A stretch of DNA of 64,000 bases, from contig OX465581.1 in assembly GCA_950022655.1 (NCBI GenBank), forward strand, positions 106,933,125-106,997,124. The letters are read 5' to 3'. The position numbers and the translations under genes are program-made. Origin of the DNA: Alentia gelatinosa (Eukaryota; Annelida; Polychaeta; Phyllodocida; Polynoidae). The notes under the pieces were generated by a model. That model did no database searches, had not been told where the DNA came from, and saw nothing but the letters and a program-made list of their open reading frames with translations. Shown here piece after piece: positions 39,375 to 49,805 of this stretch. How positions within the stretch are numbered: position 1 is the stretch's first letter; each line of letters begins with the position of its first letter.

Positions 39375-42300
39375 AGTCGACCAGAATGAGGCCAGCTGTC
39401 AGCCTATATATTTCCCATGGTCATTTGGCAACCGTTGCCCAGCCAGTGACCCCTGACTTATCCCGGCTAAACCAGGCCACCGTTCCTAGCAGGCGCTGTC
39501 TAGTCTTGGGGGTCAGGAGGAAGGGACCCCACACCGGGAGGGGTGGCGCCCTTCTTTCAGCTGCCCACTCCCGATCAGCTACCACCCCCATCAATCACCC
39601 AAAACTTTATCTGGACCTTCAAATTAATGGCATCTTGGCCGAGTCGCTTGTGCGGGTGTCGGGCCGGTCTGCGGGTACTACGGTGGTAGCTCCTAGAGCA
39701 GCGGAACTGACCTCGCAATTCAAAAGAGCGCCTACAGTGCGGGTACTAGGGTGGGCCTCCTAACACACTGAAATCAAATTTCTACTGCAGGCGGCGGCGG
39801 CGGCGAATGGCCAAACTCCCTACAAAACCTCCAACCCCCTGCGAGTTTTCATGAATTCCGCCCTAGTGTACGCGGCATATAAGCCAATATGTGAGGAATA
39901 TTCAGCCCGCCGTATTTTCATCCGCCAGTCTCCTGTGGCCAGCCAACCAAGCCCTGGTCCCAACAAGAGGCGTTCAGATTGACTGTCGGACTAGATTGCC
40001 TCTTATTTTTGGGGGGGCCCGGCAAAATGTCAAGTCAACGCGTTTGCATTATATTATTAGTCGGCGCCCCGGCCCAGTGTGACACAATCCAGCACACGTC
40101 TCAATTTGGAGGCTGAATGGAAGGCGCCGCGCGGAGAGAATTCTTCCTGGCTACAAAGGCGCCGGGGAGGGCTGGCCGTGGTGGCGAGCGTTAGCAATGG
40201 GAGAAATGGGACACGCCGAGGGTAAAGGTTACGACTAGAGAAGGGAGCCGCTCAGAGCAACTCACTATGACCTGCTCCGGGTCGCAGGGCTCCTACCCCT
40301 TGCGTAGGGAATGTAGTTTGGGGGTTTGTGGGCGGGGAGTGTCCTCCCCCAATTCTCCTCTCCCCAATGGCAGTCCAAAGCGCCGGCGGCAGAAGCCCTG
40401 AATGGGAAGGTAATATCCCATGGCGCGGGGAGCTAATCAGGTCCAACTGCACATATTTATGGAAATTTAAATTGGCAAACTTGGGTGGCATAACAAGGTG
40501 CCACGGTGGCAGCATGAAGTCATTTATATCAATTAGCGCCAGTGCCGTCTCGCCATCGATGCCTCGTGACGCCCGCTACCGGGTTCGGTTATTGAACTGG
40601 CACTTCTCACAGTTCGGCATGTCTGTTGGCCGGTCCCCACACGCCAAGCACTCTGACCTAGATACCACACTACCCCCTGACTACTGCAAGTCTGCCCCCT
40701 CACCACGAGCCCAAGACAACAAAACCTTGAGTCACCGCCATCACTATCTCAAGAGGAATGCCACAGACGAACAGCTTTTCTCGTTGTTGTAGCTAAATGT
40801 ATGTAAATACTCTCAAGGAAAGACCCCCAACTACCTAACTTTCCAGTTTAGATTCATCCAACCAAGAAGACATTTCTATCTATAAACCCCCGAACCTTTA
40901 AAAGGTCTTGAATATTCCATAGAGGTAACCAGTTTCCTTCTCCCCAGTCAACGTTATTTATCGAGTGGAGATTATTCAGCACCGTCTCTCCGATGGGAAA
41001 AGGTTGGAGCAGAGAGCTCGTGGATTATCGTCGACAGGCCTGGCGACGGACTGCCGAGGAAAAACACTGCTGGAGCCGCCTGGTGTTGAATGCACGAACT
41101 GACAAATACGTAACGGAGAGGCCGGCGTGCGGGCGTGCAACGCGTGGCGCGTGAGGTCCACCTCCACAGCATGTGTGGAGACCATACGCAGATTTATGAC
41201 CCATTCAGATAAACAGGTTTTAGCTCGTGCCTCACCGCTACCTCTTCACAGCTTGTGTCTATCAAAGGAGGGAAGATTAGACCACAGACTAGACATTATA
41301 GATGTCTTCAATCGGGCGGAGAGCCAATATCAGATGTAGCATATAGCTGAGGGTTGTCGAGGCTGTGGAGTTATTCCTATCTTTTTTTTCTCTCTCTAAG
41401 CTGTGGGTGTTACTTAAGAGAAGGATCTTTGTTTACTATGGCTCGATGAAGGATCTCATAACAATTGTTTAAAAATAGATTTGTTTCCTATCGCTGTTGG
41501 TGAATGAATGAGAGGTTTTTTCGGGGGTTAAAGTTGCCTGCGATGGCTTCATGCAGATTGCTTGGATGGAAGCCATGTAGAAGCAATGGATTCGTGAAGT
41601 CAAGAAGAAGCCCGGTTCGCGGAAGATTTCACCGCCTATATGGGTGATTGTCTGCGCCAATCTACGCCCATGTCCGTTCTAGCCCCGCAGCCCTTCCAAT
41701 TAGATTGCATCCAAGAGCAAATAACTGTTTTGGAAAATTGGTGTTGGTAAGCCAAGATGAATACTGATTGAAGCGTCTATTGTATGAGTTTTATTCGCCC
41801 GTATTGGCCTAGTGGGAACGGCCGGCGAAATCCCTGCTCTCAACAGCCACGGGACTGTGATCTTTATCAATCTATGTGGACTCATTGAATGGAGACTGTG
41901 GGTCCAATTGAGTCGCTGGGAATGAGCAGGAGGAGGGGCCGGGTCCCTCAGGTCACATTGAGCCATACCTAGGCACTCAGCTGTGGCCAGCCATCAGGCC
42001 AGGCCAAGTGAGGCAATCGGCACGGTCTTGTTCAACCCTTCTGATTGGCGGCGACCTAGGGCCAGACCAATTGCCTGCAGCATACAGTTGGGCCTGTTTC
42101 TCGTAGTATTACTCCCGGCCTTTGAGACACCAACGCGGCCCGAGGAATGGCTGATCTGGAGGGGGGGAGGCACCGCCGGTTTGCCGGAGCGCGTAGGCAA
42201 TTGATTGGAGCAGAGGCCATTCAGGGACCCTAGTGGAGGGGGGCCACGGCCAGGCCTGACCCGGGTTATCGCTCACTCTACGGCCACACAATAGTGAAAG

Positions 42301-43506
42301 TGTATAACATCATGTACTACGCACGTTCACTCTGAAATATTGCCACGTTTTCCTCCCATCGTCGTTGAAGTAAGATTAGTTAGGGTTGCGTTTTATGGCA
42401 CTGTTCTCTACATAAAAGGGTAACCGTATACACAAGCGTCACGGAAACTTCAAGTGTTTTATTTCTCCGTGAATTCCAAAGACGATGGAAGGGGGGTAGT
42501 TAAAGGGGGAGATGGGAATAACACCGTTTACATGTTTTGCAACTAATGGACAAAAAGGTAGCGCGCAGCGGGAGAAGCTTCTTTTTAATAATATTTTTTG
42601 TATTTGGTTTTTTTCCCTAACTCTCCTGCCTGTTGTAAAAGAACATCCCTCGATTTGTTAATTCTTTTTTCTGTTCATTTTTACAAGTGAGAAGGTGTGG
42701 ATCTTTTGAATGGAGCGAGTTTCAGGGGACCCTTTTTGCGCTCTGCTCTGACCCCATTAATGTCCCTAATGGCAGTGTTGGGTAGGGCCGCCTACCTGAT
42801 GGTGGTGGTGGTGGTAGTGGTAAAGGTAGTGGCGCCGTATCTGTTTCAGGCATCGGTCGCCTGCCACATGGACCTGTCAAACACCAGCACGTAGATCATA
42901 GATATACTCAGTCGGGGCCGCGCCACCAACCAAAGCCAGCGCACTGTCTTAACTGCAGGCTGAATACCAGCGCCGATAAAATACAGAGGGACTTGCCAGA
43001 CCAAGGCGGGTTGGTCTGATAAAAAAATAACAGAGGGTGGGTCCCATGGTGGGGCTCCAGGTGCCCTGTGATGATGATGTGTCCGCGTCCGCACCGATGG
43101 CTGAAATGAATGGTACCTTCGCGCCGGTCGGACACGTACTTACCCAGCCGGAGTATGCGCGGCTTATCTACGGTATGCCTCTGATTATATGCCTCTGACG
43201 GACACGGGCCAAAATAACCGGGCCCTCCCGCCATGGGCGCTGGACGCGGCGGGGGCCCCGGCGCGCCCAACACTTCTCTGTACGGGTGTCGGTCCGTGAG
43301 ACAAACCCCAAACACCCCGAGAGGCGAGCTTGTAATTTGACTCGATTAAGTGGGTGGGGAGGCAGTGGTCTCGACCAGTGGTCTCGCGCTGACCCGTGCT
43401 AAACGTTTTATGCCGCATCCATACGTATAGTTATGAATATTCATTGCGCAGTCTGCGTGAACGACGCGGCGCGGACGGATAAAACACGACGTGCGGAAGT
43501 GGGGCA

Positions 43507-43536
43507 CGTCACAGCACACGTCACGACGTCCGTCAC
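43507..43536. promoter_or_regulatory. Three CGTCAC half-sites at 12-bp spacing
   Basis: CGTCAC starts at 43507, 43519 and 43531, exactly 12 bp apart, inside a CpG-rich stretch that also has a TGACGC and a GACGTC. CGTCA is the ATF/CREB half-site in reverse. Confidence 0.5.
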
Positions 43537-43939
43537 CGCCTGTCTGACGCGGCGGGTGGTGACTGATCTAATGCTATGTTGCCCGCACGCCAGTTGTGAA
43601 TATGATGGATACTGTGGCTTCCAACACGGGAGTAAATGCTTCTCCTTTTATGTGCCAGTTTGAAATGCCTCCCCATGTCAGCGCAGTCAATCAAGGAGCG
43701 AGTGGGAGGAACTACTTAGACCGCATTCACAGACAGATGCCATCTTGCATGCACAAGTAATGCGAATGTGAATTGTGGAAGGCTACTAGCAAGTCCTCCC
43801 TCTACTGCAGACTTGAGGGTGTGTTGGGGCTAGTGCTGTTCCCTGTTTCGCTGTTCGTAGCAGTTGGCTAACAACTCATAGAAACGCATTTATTTAGTTC
43901 TTCATGGTCTTTAATCTGGCATAAACACAGGAGTCAGCG

Positions 43940-44340
43940 ACGATAAGGTCCTGATTTTTTAATTAACAGCATGATAGATGGGGTTATTAAAAGTGATCAT
44001 TAAACTGATTAAAACATGAAAATTAACTTTATTGAGATACTCGAATCCTATACAAAGACGCTGTCGCTCTGCATTTTTAATGGAAAGGGGGGGATTTTCG
44101 TAGTTGTTGCTGCCATTTATTATTTACAGCTGATCAGCAGTGACAGCAGAAAGGATACGCAGACTAATTTTCCTGATGGGAGACAAGGACAGGGAAAGTA
44201 GGCCTGCTGCCTCGGCTCAGCCTTGCTTAATGGCCCTCTCCAGCTTTTTGTTGTACCACATGAAATTCTAATTAAACAAATGCTTTCTTGTTTCTTGCCG
44301 ATATGGGAATGTCTTAGATAGGTTGCTGAGCTCTCAGTGC
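43940..44340. promoter_or_regulatory. Candidate enhancer rich in homeodomain and TALE sites
   Basis: In the last intron, about 0.8-1.2 kb before the terminal exon, this block combines TTAATTAA (43959-43966), several ATTAA/TAATTA words, the palindrome GCTGATCAGC (44129-44138) and a Meis-type TGACAG (44141-44146), with little simple repeat. The composition resembles developmental enhancers, but conservation was not tested. Confidence 0.3.
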
Positions 44341-45095
44341 TGCACATCTATTAGGGCCATGGCCGGAGGAGCTCTCTGGGCTGATTGTTACATCTGGGGG
44401 TTAACGCTCCACGGTGACCTTGGATGGCGCTGTTATTATCTTCTGTTTGGCTTACGCTCCGTCCCCGGCGATGTGTTTTTTCTACCATCTTTCTCCTCAT
44501 CCCAGTAACTCCTAAACGTCTCACGCTCGTTCGTTATTGAATAACGCAAGTTTTATGTTCATTTATGAAAAATACTGGCGGGTTTTATTTCTTTTCAGCC
44601 TTCCTACTCCTCCAGGGGCTTTTTATCTTTGTGCATTACACTACGACCCTAGCGGCATAGACACCCTCCCTTTCACTCCCCTTCCTACCCTCCGAGGGGA
44701 ACTTGTATGCTGATTATGAGTCATAGCGCATGCGATGCAAACACTACAACCTCCGATTTAATTACATTTTTTCCCCATAAGGTTTCATTATACCATAGCA
44801 ATTGAGTGACAGTCGACAAGTCACCATTTCCGTTTGTAAACAATCACAATCTTTCGTTATCTTATCAGAACAATGTTAGCTCTACTTTGAGGATAAATTG
44901 AAAATTACGTCAAAAATACGCGGACTAAGGTTTCTCATGTTAAGTAATTATCCTGATCTAATTATAGTGGAATATGATTGCTAATACTGATATTTCTTCC
45001 TTGTTGTGTTTGTCCCTCACCCTCTTACTATATGCTGTGATGACTTCATGTACACAGTTCAACTTCTCACCATCTCCTTCCTCTGTGTCTTGCAG

Positions 45096-45337
45096 GTTAT
45101 GGTGCTGACATGTATGGCGGCGCTCCCAACTCGAGTGCGTACGGGTCTCCACAGCTCCGGCCACCTGTCCACTCACAGGCCATGCTCATACCGGGCCATC
45201 CCCACCACATGATGATGGCCCACGGTGGACACATGGGCCACCATGGCATGCCGGGTATGCCCGCGCAAAGTCCGCCACTGCACGGCGGCATGGACAGCAT
45301 GGGCGGCGGCCACATACAGGACATCCACGCCGGATAG
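45096..45337 (+). CDS. Meis: Meis terminal coding exon with stop
   Basis: The exon completes a glycine codon and then encodes 79 residues and a TAG at 45335-45337. The C-terminus contains RPPVHSQAMLIPGHPHHMMM, a His/Met/Gly-rich middle, PAQSPPLHGGMDSM and the end HIQDIHAG. The order (LP/IPGHPHH, MMMHGG-like, MxAQSP, GGxxxDIHA) matches the long C-terminal isoform of vertebrate Meis2, which ends DIHAQ, so orthology is clear. In the family the C-terminal region has been reported to act in transcriptional activation. The segment has about 11 His and 10 Met in 79 residues, an unusual composition, but low complexity here is normal for Meis. The acceptor has a long pyrimidine tract. A sense frame and its exact antisense both stay open across the exon, and the antisense one is a shadow. 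Confidence 0.95.
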
Positions 45338-46149
45338 AGACTAAAGGCCCAGCCCTATGTAATATTAATAATGATAATGATAAACAAAGAATATATATAT
45401 AATGGATTTCCTTTTCTGTTATTGACACGATGACGTGGAAGTTAACCAATAAGAAATATTACGACTACTACTAGATAATACAATTGGAGACGGCTATCCG
45501 TATCATTCACGACGACGACGACGACCGTCGGCGGGGGCGGCGGGTCGACGGGGAAATCGCCTCAAGCGGGGATGGACATGACCGCCTCCCCGGGGGTGAC
45601 CGCCGCGTGCCCCTCGTTGATGACGATCCAGCTGAACATGTCAACCGCCCTGGAGGCAGGCAGCCAGCGAGAGCCAAAGCCACAAGGCGCGACCCGGAGA
45701 AGGTGCGTTCCGAGCAGTCCTTCTCCCACGTCTCCTTTCCCTGACTGGCACCGCTAGGCGACAGTGTCGCCACCTGGCCGATACGCCGCGTGACAACGGT
45801 CGATGTGCCCAGGAGTAAAAAACTTCTCTTCCCCAACGCGGCGCGACCACGGGCCGGTCCCGGCGGAAGCCAGGGTAATGAGAGTGCTGCTTGGCGGGGG
45901 GAGCGATTCCACATCGAGGGACTTTTCCCCTTGTCAGGGACAGCGGATGTGAGATCCTCCACCCCGCCGGCAGGAGTCTGCGCTAGCATGGCCGGATGTG
46001 CTCCGCCCCCTTCTTCCTCCAACCCCACATGCACCCCTCCACCCCCACTCACCGGGCGTCCCCGGGCGCCGTGGGGGGTCCCGGCCATCCCGCTCTCTGC
46101 GCGCTCAGGTGATGAGCCGGTCGAGGACTTTGGTGGTTCATACCTCTGC

Positions 46150-46340
46150 TATCGACGACAGACGCAGCCAGTGACTTCCGGTTAGCGCACACTAACTTCT
46201 ACGACGCCGCCGGAAACCGGAAGTGGCGATCGGACGGACGCTGAGACACGCTGTGAACTCTAGATGTGCCATTCCGGCTGGTGTGCCGAAGTCTCGCGAG
46301 GTCTCGCGGGGTCTGGCGAAGTCTCGTGTGCCGAAACAAA
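46150..46340. promoter_or_regulatory. Promoter-like ETS and TCTCGCGAG cluster
   Basis: At the downstream edge of a CpG-rich block sit two strong ETS-type sites in opposite orientations, ACTTCCGG at 46174-46181 and CCGGAAGTG at 46217-46225. They are followed by four tandem 10-bp units at 46291-46330, the first containing GTCTCGCGAG. In animals, ETS/GABP sites and the TCTCGCGAG motif (bound by BANP) are typical of CpG-island promoters of broadly expressed genes. No downstream coding exon was recognised on either strand, so the transcript, if any, is unknown. Alternatively this is simply a CpG-rich 3' UTR. Confidence 0.4.
46281..46335. repeat. Four 10-bp tandem units with flanking direct repeat
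   Basis: Four adjacent 10-mers (gtctcgcgag, gtctcgcggg, gtctggcgaa, gtctcgtgtg) occupy 46291-46330. The 10-mer gtgtgccgaa occurs immediately before the array (46281-46290) and again overlapping its end (46326-46335). Confidence 0.85.
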
Positions 46341-46457
46341 AACGCAGTTCTGCTAACAACTGTATGTTGGTCTAGTTATATCTGACTGTTGTCTCTATAG
46401 TTGGAGGCCTAGCTCTGAGAGGGTTTAAACGGCAATTTTTTGCCATGTAATGTATTA

Positions 46458-46463
46458 AATAAA
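46458..46463 (+). terminator. Candidate polyadenylation signal AATAAA
   Basis: This is the first canonical hexamer on the + strand in the AT-rich sequence after the Meis stop codon. A second hexamer lies at 46505-46510. The T/G-rich downstream element is not obvious, so which site is used is uncertain. Confidence 0.45.
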
Positions 46464-46504
46464 CGAATTACTACAGACAAATGACAATCTAAGTGTACAA
46501 TAGG

Positions 46505-46510
46505 AATAAA
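46505..46510 (+). terminator. Second candidate polyadenylation signal AATAAA
   Basis: This is a canonical hexamer 42 bp after the first, followed by sequence with GT-rich patches. It may serve as an alternative end of the Meis transcript. Confidence 0.35.
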
Positions 46511-49360
46511 TGAAGGTCTAGTAATTCGTACTCCTCAAAGCCAGCCCTAGTCAGGTGATATTTAAGCAAACCACGGTCTACAAAGTCTTGTTATAATCAA
46601 TTCAGTTTTCACATTTTAAGTTGTGACAGGTTAATCTTTTTGGCTATACCTCTCTCTCACCCTTCTATGTACGCTCGCCATGACTCAAGGAAAACGTCGT
46701 TCATAGTCATGTACATACATGTATATGCAAAAGGGTAAACTCTTTTGTAAAGAAGTAAGAATGCATACTGGAACGATATACTTTCTGAACATTGGCTTTG
46801 TACTTATGAGTGTGCTGTCGCTTGGTTGACTTTTTATGCTTTATCAGAGTTTTATTTCCTTCTTTGGAATACTGGTTACTTTTGTATTCTCATAAAACAG
46901 TTACGAAAGAGAACATTGGAGCATTTGGCCGCACCATCCACTGAGGCCATCGTTTGTATACAAATGTGTTTAAGTGTCCGTAATGCTGTTATAAAGTATT
47001 TGGACGGAGAGATGCCTCCACTCTGCTCCGGGTGTATGTGTATAAAAAAACTAATGATAACAAGAAGCCAGGACAATCCCTCAACTGCTATAGAAACATT
47101 CAATGTGCATGTACAAATAGTAAGATCTCAGTATTGAGTAGATTTGTGGTGTAATGAGTATCATCTAGCCGACATTTTCTCTTAAGGACTATTTTGTAGA
47201 ATTTGTAGATATGACTAGGCCACCTCCGTGTGTATTAATGCTTCTATGACCTGTGACGTCATCGAGTGTGTGTGGATGTCAAGGACGAATGGGACCTAGG
47301 CTGATGAGAGAAACAGAGAATCATGGAAGCGTATTTGGTGTGAGTCATATGAATCTACAAAGCAGAGAATTGTCAATTTCCTCCCTTTTTTAATCCTCAG
47401 AAAACCTCATCGATGTCCGACCTCTCACTTTGTATACTAGCTGACTATCTTACCTCAGTAGTTTGGATGTCAGAAAGGGTAGTCCACATACACACACCTT
47501 TGCCACGTGCGTCATCTTAACAAGCCTGGCCGGGAAAAAAAGTTGCTCCAAGAGTGTCTATTATAGGTCTTTGGGAGAAGCGGGGTCAAACCGGGCTCAA
47601 GTCTCACTCATAGAGTCCTGAAAGGACACTGGCAAATTGGGTATATGTGTTCATTTGAAAATAAAGCATCATAGGTCTTTAAAGGAAGAAAATCATACAC
47701 TGACAAATTATACATTATGACTATTGGCAGTTGTGCGCGGCCGTGACATGTACAGTATACAGAAAGTGTTGCATCCCATCAGTTTATAAGGTGCTTAATT
47801 GTTAATTTTATTAATAAAATGGTTGTGACGGAGTGTACTAGTGGTTCCTCACCTAGATTAAGAGGGAGGTGTTGCAATAAGAATTGTAGGATCATACAAA
47901 CATGTATAACAAAAAAAACGTCTGTGCGTTAGCTATGTTTATCATACCGGCGAGGGCGTTGGTACCTATAGCGGACTTGGTTCAGAGAGTGGACTAACAG
48001 GGCATACTTGGTGTAATACTGTGTGAATGGTTGAATGTCAAACCACAAAAGTGGTTTCGATAGTAAACAAAAAAAGAATCTTTTATTTTTGATGGACACC
48101 GGAAGTCGTCAGAAGATGGCCATGGGTGCAAAGTCAAACTTTCTCTATGGCTGCTTACTGGACACTAGAGTTTCCTTAAATTGCCAAGAATTGTCATGGG
48201 TAAAATTACTACAGTCTGTCTATATCGTTTGTTCAGTGTGTCTTGCTGTAGAATGACAACCAACAATTAACAAGGCTGGTCAACCCTTTGTAAGATTCTC
48301 CTCAGTTCATATATATTTGCCACACACATATTGTCGCAGTATTTTGTGCGTGAATGACCGACAACCTCTAACTGATTGACTGACTGATTGATTGCCTGGT
48401 TGATTGGTTGATAGAGAGGGAAAAAGCAATTTAGTAGGCAAAGACTGTTTTGATACCAGATTTTCAACGTGAAAAGTTGACCATCGAGAACCTGTGGGAG
48501 AATTTTTATAACATAGGATAATGAACTTGTAAAGAAGATGTAATGAAAATAAAATATTATATTCACAAAGTCATTATTTCTTAACCTCGTCAGTCCATGT
48601 TGGACCCATCATTTTGTTGGTATAGGACATGTGAGACAATAACTTGATTTTGTATCCTCCTTGTATGTACAAACGGAATACCTCTGGTATGGAGCTGTGA
48701 ATCAGATTCAGCCAGCATTGTGTGGAATCCAACTGGCTGGTGTTGGTACAGGGTCCTATATAAAAGCCTGTATCGAGATCCATTCAGTTTGAACCAGTTG
48801 GGTTGAAGGTAATCATTGTAGCCAACGTCTGTTGGGTGGTATTTATGAGACACCTTGCAGACGGAGGCCATCCCGAGACTCACTACCATTGTACAGGAAA
48901 TGGCTTTATTACATCACACAAAATAAAATATATTGTTGCCAAACATAAGCTTCGCGAGTTGCATCATTCACTTTCTTTTATAGTACAGATATCTTACCAC
49001 CTGTCAGTTTAACACCTGTTTTGAATATTTAAAGCTTCCTACTTTTAGCAAATGAATCCTTATCGCAGATGTAAGTGAATTGCTGTTGCTTATAATTCGT
49101 ATTGATAGTTGATAATAAATCACCATATGTTATAGGTATTTTTAGCCCGAATAAATTCCAATGGAAAGATATGCTCCATAAGAATTTGAAAAATTCCCAG
49201 AAAATCACATTTACTTGTGCGAAACACCCTTAGATTATAAAGTTTCGGAAGATAAGCAACTGAATGTCTCAAGTCCCACTTGGGTATAATGATCATATTT
49301 ATCTAGTATAGAAGATTCACCTGTTACTCAATTAGTTATAGATCTGAATATAACCTTACT
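46511..49360. other. AT-rich region downstream of Meis, no gene seen
   Basis: No recognisable coding sequence. The open frame at 46826-47137 has no family motif. The stretch contains a TACATGTA word near 46718, further AATAAA hexamers (47660-47665 and near 48550) that could end a longer Meis transcript, and a TGAT/TGAC-rich patch at 48371-48413. Confidence 0.5.
48371..48413. repeat. Degenerate TGAT/TGAC tetranucleotide repeat
   Basis: About 43 bp are built of TGAT, TGAC and TGGT units. The repeated TGATTGAT words also match Pbx/Hox half-site composition, but the simple-repeat origin is the safer reading. Confidence 0.6.
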
Positions 49361-49369
49361 CAGCAAACG

Positions 49370-49805
49370 CGTGCCGCGCATGCGCCTCATTCATCCCTTC
49401 CTGACCAAAGTGTCATCTGGCCAAATATTTGATGTTGTGGTGAGTTTATTGGCCTACATGGTTATATCGCATTTAAAATTTTGATCTGGGACTCTCGCAA
49501 AAGTGTGCATACAGACACAAGATGTGGCACAGGGATGAAATCACACAGAGGGAAGGAAGGCGGGTCTATTTACTTGGTGTCACCTCTCCCTTCACGAGCA
49601 CATATCAATCAGATCCGGAAATGTGCGCTCATGCGCAGAAGACGACTTTTGGCCGTCGTCCCTGGTCATTTTTCAATCATCGGATTCAGACGCGGACTGC
49701 AAACAAAAGGGCAACAGGTTTGGACCCCAGTGAGTGCACATGCGTGAGATCTCCCATGATGCATTGCGAGGACACTCGTCCATCTTGTATTGCGCATGCG
49801 TGGGG
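49370..49805. promoter_or_regulatory. Promoter-like NRF1, ZNF143-like and YY1 cluster
   Basis: This segment holds a perfect NRF1 palindrome GCGCATGCGC at 49376-49385, a half-match CATGCGCA at 49630-49637 and TGCGCATGCGT at 49791-49801. A ZNF143/Staf-like CTCCCATGATGCATTGCG lies at 49751-49768. CCATCTTG, the reverse of a YY1 site, lies at 49780-49787. These three factors co-occur in animal core promoters of broadly expressed genes. The YY1 orientation would favour transcription on the minus strand, towards Meis, but no exon can be identified. An inserted repeat that carries these words is an alternative. Confidence 0.4.

Larger units (their letters stand above)
25727..45095 (+). other. Meis: Last Meis intron, 19.4 kb
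   Basis: This phase-1 intron has a canonical GTAAGC donor and a strong acceptor at 45095 (pyrimidine tract, TTGCAG). No alternative terminal exon of the vertebrate short-isoform type (ending WHYM) was spotted by eye. The interval contains a CpG island at 35.6-35.9 kb, paired DR1 nuclear-receptor sites at 34871 and 35452, a three-site CGTCAC array at 43.5 kb, candidate cis-regulatory blocks (30.3-30.5, 38.1-38.3 and 43.9-44.3 kb), a TA microsatellite and poly-G and CCA-rich tracts. Open frames such as the minus-strand frame at 30600-31136 look like chance frames in GC-rich sequence. The remaining sequence (for example 29.2-30.3, 36.9-37.3 and 40.8-42.7 kb) shows nothing I can name. Confidence 0.85.
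45338..46480 (+). other. Meis: Meis 3' UTR (extent inferred)
   Basis: This non-coding sequence follows the Meis stop codon. It starts with an AT-rich stretch with many TAAT repeats, passes through a CpG-rich block from about 45.48 to 46.34 kb, and returns to AT-rich sequence with AATAAA hexamers at 46458-46463 and 46505-46510. I infer that the mRNA could end shortly after these, but later hexamers (47660-47665 and near 48550) allow a longer 3' UTR, and long 3' UTRs are common in this family. Overlapping open frames of 131 codons (+) and 193 codons (-) in the GC-rich block have no recognisable motif. Confidence 0.55.

Noticed and set aside
45097..45324. Minus-strand Met/Trp/Pro-rich frame
   Set aside because: It is the antisense shadow of the terminal Meis exon.
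45507..46088. 193-codon minus-strand frame antisense to the Meis 3' UTR, starting near a promoter-like cluster
   Set aside because: The position is suggestive, but the translation is Gly/Pro/Arg/Ser-rich with a polySer end and no motif. A + strand frame is open over the same CpG-rich block, so chance is likelier.
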